From contig DJFQ01000196.1 of the NCBI GenBank assembly GCA_002432095.1, positions 1-11,623 of the forward strand: DNA of 11,623 nt, read 5' to 3'. Position numbers and translations under genes: made by a program. Numbering within the stretch: position 1 is the stretch's first letter; each line of letters opens with the position of its first letter. Shown here piece after piece: positions 1-6,190 of this stretch. The DNA is from Marinagarivorans sp. UBA5868 (GTDB lineage Bacteria; Pseudomonadota; Gammaproteobacteria; Pseudomonadales; Cellvibrionaceae). A model generated the notes under the pieces. That model saw only the letters and a list, made by a program, of their open reading frames with translations, searched no databases and was not told the origin of the DNA.

Positions 1-155
1 AGGTTAATCAGTGCCGCCAGGTTGGTTTGGGTTTGGGCGATGCAGCCGGTGACAGCGGCTATCAGAACGGCTTGGACAAATCGTAAAGCAACAGAAAAGG
101 TCGACGTTTTGTTATCGGGTATTTTGAGTTCCAGCGGGTGGGATTCATTAACCAT
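1..155 (-). CDS. 5' end of a divergent gene, putative lipoprotein or membrane-anchored protein (runs off the window)
   Basis: An open frame reads leftward from an ATG at 155-153 with no stop before the window edge (51 codons plus two bases). A GGAG element lies five bases upstream of that ATG on the minus strand, which supports this start. The protein begins MVNESHPLELKIPDN and then has a hydrophobic stretch at about residues 20-40. This ends in VTGC (residues 35-38), which fits a lipobox with Cys38 as the lipidated residue; the n-region would be unusually long for a lipoprotein signal, so a plain N-terminal membrane anchor is the alternative. The following residues (IAQTQTNLAALIN) give no family. 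It points away from the hsd operon and is probably resident flank rather than part of the defence system. Function unknown. Confidence 0.6.
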   Translation of the reverse strand, partial: MVNESHPLELKIPDNKTSTFSVALRFVQAVLIAAVTGCIAQTQTNLAALIN

Positions 156-238
156 TGATGCTCCGTGTTTGAGTGTGGCCGTTTCTATGGCCGCTTACTA
201 GATATACTATCTTATTGAATGCAAAAGATATTATTCGT

Positions 239-287
239 ATAAAAGACGCTTCGCTGGGCGGCTTTGGCCGGTTCGCTAGTCTTTTAT
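239..287. terminator. Inverted repeat, possible bidirectional terminator
   Basis: ATAAAAGAC (239-247) and GTCTTTTAT (279-287) are perfect 9-base complementary arms. Inside the loop a second hairpin, CGGC-TTTG-GCCG, spans 259-270. A-rich left and T-rich right arms suit termination in either direction. The hairpin sits between divergently transcribed genes, where no known transcript needs ending, so it could instead be a regulatory or cruciform element. The GC content of the outer stem is low, so termination is only a possibility. Confidence 0.35.
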
Positions 288-449
288 TTGGTTTCCTTGA
301 GACTCATTAAGCGCCAAGCCAAACGGGTTAGTTGCCGAACACCTGAGCAATGCCTTGGTTATGGCTTCTTCATGAGAATGAAAAGTCACAGCACCTAATA
401 AAGCAGCTCTTTTTATGAATTGACTGAAAAGTTGATCTGGGTGACCATC

Positions 450-470
450 CCACCCCTTGGTACCACCCCT
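450..470 (+). repeat. Direct repeat CCACCCCT x2 at the hsdM promoter, possible operator
   Basis: Two exact copies of CCACCCCT start at 450 and 463 (13-base spacing). Between and overlapping them is an 8-base palindrome TGGTACCA (458-465). Together they cover the candidate -35 element of the hsdM promoter, where a repressor would act. The DNA-binding partner is unknown; the winged-helix protein encoded at 6191-7651 in the same operon is one candidate by inference only. Confidence 0.35.
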
Positions 471-485
471 CCAACAGCCTATATA
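457..485 (+). promoter_or_regulatory. Candidate sigma70-type promoter for the hsd operon
   Basis: TTGGTA (457-462) as -35 and TATATA (480-485) as -10 are separated by 17 bases, each matching four of six consensus positions. Transcription would start around 492, giving a leader of roughly 30 bases. The hsdM ribosome binding site GGAG (510-513) lies ten bases before the ATG at 524. Overlap of the -35 with repeated CCACCCCT boxes suggests regulation. Confidence 0.4.
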
Positions 486-523
486 CATTCAATGCCCCAA
501 GACTAAACCGGAGATTTACATAA

Positions 524-2956
524 ATGGCGATCAAGAAATCAGAGCTGTATTCATCGCTATGGCAAAGCTGCGACGAGCTGCGCGGCGGTATGGATGCCAG
601 CCAGTACAAAGACTATGTACTGTTTATGCTATTTATCAAATACATTTCCGACAAATACGCCGATTCCAATGACTTTGCCCCACCGGTAACCATACCCAAG
701 GGTTCCAGCTTTAGGGACATGATTCAGCTCAAGGGTAAGAGCGATATCGGCGACAAGATCAACACCCAAATCATTCAGCCCCTGATTGACAACAATGCCC
801 GGCTGGCACGCAGCGACTTTCCCGATTTTAATGACCCTAACAAACTCGGTGAAGGCAAGGACATGGTGGAAAAGCTCACCAACCTGATCAGCATCTTCCA
901 AAAGCCGGAGCTGGATTTCTCCAAAAACCGCGCCGATCACGACGATATTCTAGGCGATGCCTATGAATACCTGATGCGCCACTTCGCCACTGAAAGCGGC
1001 AAAAGCAAGGGCCAGTTTTATACTCCCTCAGAAGTCAGCCGGGTCATTGCCCAGGTAATCGGCATCTCTCCAAAAACCGCCGTAGCCGCCACCACCGCCT
1101 ATGATCCTACATGTGGATCGGGCTCTTTGCTGCTCAAAGTTGCTGCCGAGGCAGGTAAGCACATTACGCTGGAGGGCCAGGAAAAAGACGTGACCACCGC
1201 CGGTCTCGCGCGCATGAACATGATCCTGCACGACTTCCCTACAGCCAGTATTCTTAGCGGCAACACCCTCGCCTCGCCCAAGTTTAAAGATGGCGAGCAA
1301 CTGCGCACCTACGACTATGTGGTAGCCAACCCACCCTTCTCCGATAAAAGCTGGACCACGGGCCTATCACCCAGTAGCGATCCCCATCAACGGTTTGCCT
1401 GGGGTGAGCCACCGGCCAAACAGGGCGACTACGCCTATTTGCTGCACATTATCCGCTCCATGAAAAACACCGGTAAAGCGGCCTGCATTCTGCCCCACGG
1501 TGTACTTTTTCGCGGCAACGCCGAAGCGGTTATTCGCCAACAACTGGTACGCTCTGGCTATCTCAAAGGCATTATCGGCCTGCCCGCCAACCTGTTTTAT
1601 GGGACTGGCATCCCCGCGTGTATTCTGGTGCTCGACAAAGAAAATGCTCAGGCGCGCAAAGGCATTTTTATGATTGATGCCTCCAAAGGCTTTATTAAAG
1701 ACGGCAACAAAAACCGTCTGCGCGAGCAGGATATTCACCGTATTGTGGATACCTTCACCAAGCAATCCGAAGTGCCGCGCTATGCCCGCATGGTGCCCTT
1801 TGACGAAATCGCCGATGCGAAAAATGACTACAACCTCAACCTGCCGCGCTATATCGACAGCACCGCACCGGAAGACATACAAGACATCGACGGCCACCTG
1901 CGCGGCGGTATTCCTGATCGCGACCTCGATGCGCTTAACGCCTATTGGAAAGTCATGCCTGCCGTGCGCGCCACGCTGTTTGAAAACGCCGGTCGCCCCG
2001 GCTACAGCCAACTACGTGTACCCATTAGCGATGTGAAAGCCGCGATTTTGAATCACAAACAATTCGCCAAATTCAAAGCCGCCGTCACCGGCAGTTTTGA
2101 GCACTGGCAAACCAGCAACACGCCCCTGCTCAAAGCTTTTGATGTAGACGGCCTGCCCAAAGAATTGATTACCACCGTGGGCGAAAACCTGCTCGATGCG
2201 TTTCGCAATGCACCGCTGTTAGACGCCTACGACATGTACCAGCATCTGATGGACTACTGGGCCGAAACCCTGCAGGACGACGCCTACCTGGTTGCCGCCG
2301 ACGGCTGGGTAGCCAAACCCCAACGAGTGCTGGAAGAAATCAAAGCCGGAAAGAAAAAAGGCGAGATGAAAGACAAAGGCTGGGCCTGCGACCTCATTCC
2401 CAAACCCTACATCGTTGCGCGCTATTTCGCGAAGGAGCAGTCTGCGCTGGACGCTCTGCAAACCAAATTGGAATCCGTTCTCGCGCAGCAAACCGAGCTT
2501 GAAGAAGAACACAGCGGTGAAGACGGCGCCTTTGCCGAATTGGAAAAAATCAACAAAGCCGAAGTCAACAAACGCCTGAAAGTAATAAAAGGCGATACCG
2601 ATTACGCCGCTGAAGCCAAAGTGCTCAAGCAATGGATAAAACTGGATCAACAACAAAGCGACCTGAAAAGCCAAATCAAAACCGCCGATGCCGAACTCGA
2701 CCAACTGGCCCATGACCAATACGCCAAACTCAGCGTGGACGAGATCAAAACTCTGGTGGTAAACGACAAATGGCTCATTACGCTCGCGACCGCCGTGCAA
2801 GGCGAATTGGATCGCGTTTCGCAAACCCTCACCTCCCGCATTCGCCAACTAGCCGAACGTTACGCCACACCGCTGCCGAAATTAATAGATGAAGTGACTG
2901 AACTTTCTGCGCGAGTGGACGAGCACCTGAAAAAAATGGGGGCGGTATGGGCGTGA
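524..2956 (+). CDS. hsdM: Type I restriction-modification methyltransferase subunit HsdM
   Basis: This is the N6-adenine DNA methyltransferase subunit, which works with HsdS to modify host DNA and with HsdR in restriction. The 810-residue product has an HsdM N-terminal helical domain (about residues 5-145), then the catalytic N6_Mtase domain (about 150-460). GQFYTP (163-168) precedes the SAM-binding motif I DPTCGSGSLL (194-203), and the catalytic motif IV NPPF is at 269-272, all intact. The protein is longer than the roughly 520-530 residues of EcoKI or EcoR124I HsdM: it continues through a middle segment to a charged, coiled-coil-like C-terminal region (about 635-810) that probably contacts HsdS. 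Long forms like this are known in other Type I systems. It is first in the operon, and its stop overlaps the hsdS start by ten bases, so translation is probably coupled. The start is supported by GGAG at 510-513. Confidence 0.97.
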   Translation: MAIKKSELYSSLWQSCDELRGGMDASQYKDYVLFMLFIKYISDKYADSNDFAPPVTIPKGSSFRDMIQLKGKSDIGDKINTQIIQPLIDNNARLARSDFPDFNDPNKLGEGKDMVEKLTNLISIFQKPELDFSKNRADHDDILGDAYEYLMRHFATESGKSKGQFYTPSEVSRVIAQVIGISPKTAVAATTAYDPTCGSGSLLLKVAAEAGKHITLEGQEKDVTTAGLARMNMILHDFPTASILSGNTLASPKFKDGEQLRTYDYVVANPPFSDKSWTTGLSPSSDPHQRFAWGEPPAKQGDYAYLLHIIRSMKNTGKAACILPHGVLFRGNAEAVIRQQLVRSGYLKGIIGLPANLFYGTGIPACILVLDKENAQARKGIFMIDASKGFIKDGNKNRLREQDIHRIVDTFTKQSEVPRYARMVPFDEIADAKNDYNLNLPRYIDSTAPEDIQDIDGHLRGGIPDRDLDALNAYWKVMPAVRATLFENAGRPGYSQLRVPISDVKAAILNHKQFAKFKAAVTGSFEHWQTSNTPLLKAFDVDGLPKELITTVGENLLDAFRNAPLLDAYDMYQHLMDYWAETLQDDAYLVAADGWVAKPQRVLEEIKAGKKKGEMKDKGWACDLIPKPYIVARYFAKEQSALDALQTKLESVLAQQTELEEEHSGEDGAFAELEKINKAEVNKRLKVIKGDTDYAAEAKVLKQWIKLDQQQSDLKSQIKTADAELDQLAHDQYAKLSVDEIKTLVVNDKWLITLATAVQGELDRVSQTLTSRIRQLAERYATPLPKLIDEVTELSARVDEHLKKMGAVWA

Positions 2957-4269
2957 TTAAAAAGGTAATGGAGGTGCGGGAAGTTTCGGCAAAGTACGAT
3001 TTGCAGACGGCTAAGCCAGGTGTGCCTGTTGGGTATAAGCAGACAGAGGTGGGGGTAACAAATTCGTCAGGAACGAATTGGGACGCCGGAATCGGCGGCC
3101 CGCCCGGCGGAGGCATGGATAGCCGACGCATTCCGGAGGATTGGATTCTTTGCCAACTGAGTGATGCATTGACCTTACAACGCGGCTACGATTTACCGCA
3201 TCGCCTCAGAAAAGCCGGCGAGTTCCCAATCGTGTCATCTTCGGGAGTGAGCGGTACTCACACAGTCGCCACGGTAGAAGGACCAGGAGTAGTTACCGGA
3301 CGCTACGGCACTATCGGAGAAATTTTTTACGTCCAAGGCAAATACTGGCCGTTAAATACCACTCTTTACGTGCGTGATTTTAAAGGGAATGATCCAAAGT
3401 TCATCTACTACCTTTTACACCGAGTCGACTTCTTATCACATAGCGGGAAGAGCGGTGTACCAGGTGTCAATCGTAATGACGTTCATAAAGAGCCGGTCAG
3501 ACTTCCTCCCACGAATGAACAACTCGCTATCGCTACCACCCTAAGTGATATGGATGCACTGCTAGATGGTCTCGACCAACTCATCACCAAAAAGCGCGAC
3601 CTCAAACAAGCCGCCATGCAACAACTCCTCACCGGACAAACCCGCCTGCCGGGGTTTGAGGGGGAGTGGGAGCTTATGCGATTGGGAGAACTCGGTTATA
3701 CCTATGGCGGCTTAACCGGAAAGACAAAGGCCGACTTTGGAAGTGGTACTGCGCAGTACGTTACCTTTACGAGTGTTATGAATAACGTGCTTATTGATAT
3801 CGCTATGCTTGAACAAGTAAAGGTCGATCCAACAGAGTCCCAGAATCGTGTAATGCGCTATGACTTACTTTTCAATGGATCTTCAGAGACACCTGAAGAA
3901 GTGGCGATGTGTTCACTCATGACCGAAAATATTTCAAACCTTTACTTGAATAGCTTTTGTTTTGGGTTTCGTCTCATGAATGACACAGCTGCAGATGTGT
4001 TGTTCTTGGCGTATTACATCCGCAGTACGGAAGGTCGCGAATTGATGAAATCTCTCGCGCAAGGTTCGACACGGTATAACTTATCGAAACGAGCGCTTAT
4101 TGAAGCAACAGTGCGAATACCAGGCAAGGAAGAACAAACCGCCATCGCCACCGTCCTCTCGGATATGGACACCGAAATAGAATCACTCGAACAACACCGC
4201 AATAAAACTCGCGACTTAAAACAGGCAATGATGCAGGAATTGCTTACAGGAAGGACTCGGCTTATATGA
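2947..4269 (+). CDS. hsdS: Type I restriction-modification specificity subunit HsdS
   Basis: HsdS recognises the bipartite target sequence and joins HsdM and HsdR. The 440-residue protein has the expected pseudo-twofold layout: an N-terminal segment with the typical GYKQTEVGV (29-37), target recognition domain 1 (about 62-185), a central conserved helical spacer (about 189-240), domain 2 (about 245-390) and a C-terminal conserved helix (about 391-440). The two spacers are internal repeats: residues 195-234 and 400-439 share 26 of 40 positions, including LSDMD, RDLKQA and LLTG. Both recognition domains look complete, so the enzyme should be functional; the target cannot be read from sequence. 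A 24-residue glycine-rich segment (38-61) separates TEVGV from IPEDW, which are usually adjacent. The ATG at 2947 overlaps the end of hsdM; an internal ATG at 3115 just before IPEDW is a less likely start. Its stop overlaps the next start (ATGA, 4266-4269). Confidence 0.95.
   Translation: MGVIKKVMEVREVSAKYDLQTAKPGVPVGYKQTEVGVTNSSGTNWDAGIGGPPGGGMDSRRIPEDWILCQLSDALTLQRGYDLPHRLRKAGEFPIVSSSGVSGTHTVATVEGPGVVTGRYGTIGEIFYVQGKYWPLNTTLYVRDFKGNDPKFIYYLLHRVDFLSHSGKSGVPGVNRNDVHKEPVRLPPTNEQLAIATTLSDMDALLDGLDQLITKKRDLKQAAMQQLLTGQTRLPGFEGEWELMRLGELGYTYGGLTGKTKADFGSGTAQYVTFTSVMNNVLIDIAMLEQVKVDPTESQNRVMRYDLLFNGSSETPEEVAMCSLMTENISNLYLNSFCFGFRLMNDTAADVLFLAYYIRSTEGRELMKSLAQGSTRYNLSKRALIEATVRIPGKEEQTAIATVLSDMDTEIESLEQHRNKTRDLKQAMMQELLTGRTRLI
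3058..3129 (+). repeat. 72-base palindrome-rich in-frame segment within hsdS
   Basis: This stretch encodes residues 38-61 of HsdS (TNSSG to DSRR) between TEVGV and IPEDW, which are contiguous in most HsdS proteins I know. It is 24 codons long and contains several small inverted repeats: AATTCGT/ACGAATT (3061-3067 and 3073-3079), GCCG/CGGC (3085-3088 and 3093-3096) and GGCGG/CCGCC (3094-3098 and 3100-3104). This looks like an in-frame palindromic insertion into a tolerant linker. It could instead be a natural variant of the N-terminal linker. Confidence 0.4.
4248..4255 (+). promoter_or_regulatory. Ribosome binding site of the CD-NTase inside the hsdS 3' end
   Basis: AGGAAGGA lies ten bases before the ATG at 4266, inside the last codons of hsdS. 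With the ATGA stop/start overlap this supports re-initiation at the CD-NTase gene by ribosomes finishing hsdS. Confidence 0.55.
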
Positions 4270-5579
4270 GTGTGTCGGAAATGTTTTCAGAATTTGTCGC
4301 GAACTTGGCGATTCGCAATACAGAAACGATCAGTCTTCGCTATGGAGAGTTAACGTCAGCTCTGAACAAGCATTTTCGAGACACAGAGTCAAACACAGCG
4401 AATACTCTTCAAGTTGGTTCATTTGGCAGAAAAACTGGCATCCACGGCATTTCAGACTTGGATATGCTTTACATCATGCCCAGGCATAAATGGGCGAGCT
4501 ACGAAGACGATGGGCAACTAAAGCTATTACAAGATACCAAGGCCGCTATTTTAAAGCGTTACCCAACAACGAAAGTGCGAGTCGATCGACTGGTTGTAAC
4601 AGTTACTTACACCAATTTCCATGTCGAAGTGCAACCGGTCTTTGAGCAAGATGATGGCAGCTACCTATATCCTGATACTAACGATGGCGGTCGGTGGAAA
4701 ACCACCAAGCCTAGAGAGGAAATGGAAGCAGTCGCTGACATGGACGCAGTTAAAAATTCTAATCTGCGCAGACTTAGCAAGATGATCAGGGCGTGGAGAA
4801 ATAAACACGGCTTCGCGATGGGCGGTTTGCTGGTTGATACGCTGGCCTATAAATTTCTTGAATCGACCTCATACTACGATACAAAGAGTTACCTTTACTA
4901 CGATAATTTAAGTCGGGATTTTTTTGAATATCTTTCTGAATTGCCCGAGCAAAGTGAGTACGCCGCGCCTGGAAGCCGACAGAGGGTTAGGGTCAAGAAG
5001 AAATTTCAGAAGAAGGCTAAGAAAGCTCATAGGCTCTGCCTGGAGGCTATAGCTGCGGAAGGACAAAACGGGGTTAACGACAAGTGGAAAAAGGTTTACG
5101 GAAGACCTTTTCCTGCAGCCAAGAGCTCCACAGAAAAATCGCTTACCACAGACTCTGTTACTGCTTGGGATAAAACTGAACAATTCATTGAAGATCTATA
5201 TCCAGTTGATATACGAGAGAACCTCAGAATTGACTGCGAAGTGAAACAAAATGGCTTTAGGAAATTCTTTCTTACGGAAATTCTAAGAAGCAAAATTCCA
5301 TTAAAGGCCAACAAAACCTTGGAGTTCACAGTTTCGGAAATATCAGCAGATACGCCTTATGACATTTACTGGAAGGTTTTGAATAGAGGCGAAGAAGCCC
5401 GAAAACGAAATTGTATTCGCGGCCAGATAGTTAGGGATGGTGGCTATTTACGTAAGACAGAGAAAACAAATTTTCAAGGAGATCACATTGTTGAGTGCTA
5501 TTGCGTGAAATATGACGTGGTTATCGCAAAGGATAGGATTCATGTGCCGATTACACCGGATGGAAGTGACTATGACTGA
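4266..5579 (+). CDS. CBASS-type CD-NTase (SMODS nucleotidyltransferase) with C-terminal AGS-C-like sensor domain
   Basis: This is predicted to be a cGAS/DncV-like nucleotidyltransferase that makes a second messenger when phage infection is sensed. Of 437 residues, the N-terminal half carries the polymerase-beta-fold active site: GSFGRKT (51-57), then SDLDML (63-68) with metal ligands D64 and D66, and the third acid E121 in FHVEVQPVF (118-126). Glutamate stands where DncV uses Asp193. A helical region (about 150-300) has a strongly basic patch, VKKKFQKKAKKAH (243-255). The C-terminal part (about 310-430), with LRIDCEV, VLNRGEEAR and VIAKDRIHVPI, resembles the AGS-C sensor domain found on SMODS nucleotidyltransferases. 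It overlaps hsdS by four bases and the SLATT effector by eight, forming a two-gene CBASS core without ubiquitin-like (Cap2/Cap3) or HORMA/TRIP13 genes. The product nucleotide cannot be predicted. Local composition is AT-rich relative to hsdM. Confidence 0.88.
   Translation: MSVSEMFSEFVANLAIRNTETISLRYGELTSALNKHFRDTESNTANTLQVGSFGRKTGIHGISDLDMLYIMPRHKWASYEDDGQLKLLQDTKAAILKRYPTTKVRVDRLVVTVTYTNFHVEVQPVFEQDDGSYLYPDTNDGGRWKTTKPREEMEAVADMDAVKNSNLRRLSKMIRAWRNKHGFAMGGLLVDTLAYKFLESTSYYDTKSYLYYDNLSRDFFEYLSELPEQSEYAAPGSRQRVRVKKKFQKKAKKAHRLCLEAIAAEGQNGVNDKWKKVYGRPFPAAKSSTEKSLTTDSVTAWDKTEQFIEDLYPVDIRENLRIDCEVKQNGFRKFFLTEILRSKIPLKANKTLEFTVSEISADTPYDIYWKVLNRGEEARKRNCIRGQIVRDGGYLRKTEKTNFQGDHIVECYCVKYDVVIAKDRIHVPITPDGSDYD
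5562..5569 (+). promoter_or_regulatory. Ribosome binding site that fixes the SLATT start
   Basis: GGAAGTGA lies just upstream of the ATG at 5572, with five bases between GGAAG and the ATG. This favours 5572 over ATGs at 5512, 5542 and 5560, whose extra N-terminal residues merely read through the CD-NTase 3' end in another frame. Confidence 0.6.
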
Positions 5580-6126
5580 AGACGCTCAAATTCTTGAAGG
5601 CCAATTGCGTGAATGTTATGGGCGGGTTGTGTATTCGCATAAAACACACGAAAAATGTGCTGATATTTTACTTAGCAGACACGACTGCATAAAAATTTGG
5701 CAAATTTTACTTTCGGCACTGGTAACGGGCGGGATAGTTTCAACCTTCTTTGAGAATGGCAACATTGGCGCAGCAATCAGTGTTGTGCTCTCGACGCTAT
5801 TACTTATTCTGAATGCATACACCAAAGATTATGATCTTGGTGAGATCGCACAGAAACACCGGCAAGCAGCATCTGATCTTTGGATTATCAGAGAAGAGTA
5901 TTTATCTTTATTAACAGATATCCGTGTAGGCGATATTTCACCAGATTCGATTCGAGAGAGAAGAGACGGTCTAGTGAAGGAATTGCATACAGTCTATGCA
6001 GGAGCGCCGAGCACGAATTACAAGGCTTACGCTAAAGCGCAAGAAGCACTACAAAAGCTTGAAGACATGACGTTTTCCGACGATGAAATAGATGCTTTTC
6101 TTCCCAAAGAACTAAAGCGCAAATAA
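5572..6126 (+). CDS. SLATT-domain two-TM effector of the CBASS module
   Basis: This is a predicted membrane effector of the SLATT (SMODS and SLOG-associating two-TM) class, probably of the SLATT_5 type. When the CD-NTase signal arrives it is expected to form pores or otherwise disrupt the inner membrane, killing or arresting the infected cell. Counting from the ATG at 5572 the protein has 184 residues: a short cytosolic helix (1-38), TM1 (about 40-60, IWQILLSALVTGGIVSTFF), a short turn with ENGN, TM2 (about 65-83), then a long cytosolic helical region (84-184). That region includes NAYTKDYDLGEIAQKH, LWIIREEYLSLLTDI and the tail MTFSDDEIDAFLP (166-178), all characteristic of this family as I recall it. 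No separate nucleotide-binding domain is visible. It overlaps the CD-NTase stop by eight bases, so the two are co-translated. Its composition is strikingly AT-rich (19 G+C of 60 at 5881-5940). Confidence 0.85.
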   Translation: MTEDAQILEGQLRECYGRVVYSHKTHEKCADILLSRHDCIKIWQILLSALVTGGIVSTFFENGNIGAAISVVLSTLLLILNAYTKDYDLGEIAQKHRQAASDLWIIREEYLSLLTDIRVGDISPDSIRERRDGLVKELHTVYAGAPSTNYKAYAKAQEALQKLEDMTFSDDEIDAFLPKELKRK

Positions 6127-6190
6127 AAAATGACCAATGATTGGCTAAGCACCACTCAGCGGACAAGATGTCGCGCATAAGGATAATCTT
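6127..6190 (+). other. 64-base gap, the only intergenic break in the operon
   Basis: Every other junction in the operon overlaps; here 64 bases separate the SLATT stop from the next GTG. The gap holds an 11-base palindrome, CCAAT-G-ATTGG (6134-6144), which could be a weak operator, and an AAGGA (6179-6183) that serves the next gene. A 16-codon frame starting with ATG at 6130 looks like chance. No terminator or convincing promoter is visible. It probably marks the right-hand joint of the CBASS cassette. Confidence 0.4.

Larger units (their letters stand above)
156..523. other. Divergent intergenic region upstream of hsdM
   Basis: These 368 bases lie between the leftward gene and hsdM and contain no convincing gene. 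The left part (about 195-245) is AT-rich and could hold the promoter of the leftward gene, but no clear -35/-10 pair stands out. A six-base direct repeat TGGCCG occurs at 176-181 and 188-193 (12-base period). A terminator-like inverted repeat lies at 239-287. The right part (450-485) holds two CCACCCCT boxes around a candidate promoter. A 70-codon minus-strand reading frame (488-276) crosses the middle, but I could not relate it to any family. Confidence 0.6.

Noticed and set aside
276..488. 70-codon minus-strand frame as a protein-coding gene
   Set aside because: No family resemblance, weak ribosome binding site and overlap with the hsdM promoter; kept only as a finding together with the hairpin.
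1367..2011. Long open frames antisense to hsdM (also 2219-2848)
   Set aside because: Composition shadows of the GC-rich hsdM coding strand, with no recognisable protein features.
3529..4263. Two hsdS spacer repeats as a recombination-driven phase-variation system
   Set aside because: They match at 26 of 40 residues but the DNA has diverged through many third-position changes; there is no second hsdS copy or recombinase in the window. This is the normal HsdS pseudo-symmetry.
5512..5571. Upstream extension of the SLATT protein to the ATG at 5512 (20 extra residues)
   Set aside because: The extra residues are the CD-NTase 3' end read in another frame, and a good ribosome binding site sits directly before the ATG at 5572.
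6130..6180. 16-codon frame in the gap between SLATT and the AlbA_2 gene
   Set aside because: Too short, with no dedicated ribosome binding site; expected by chance.
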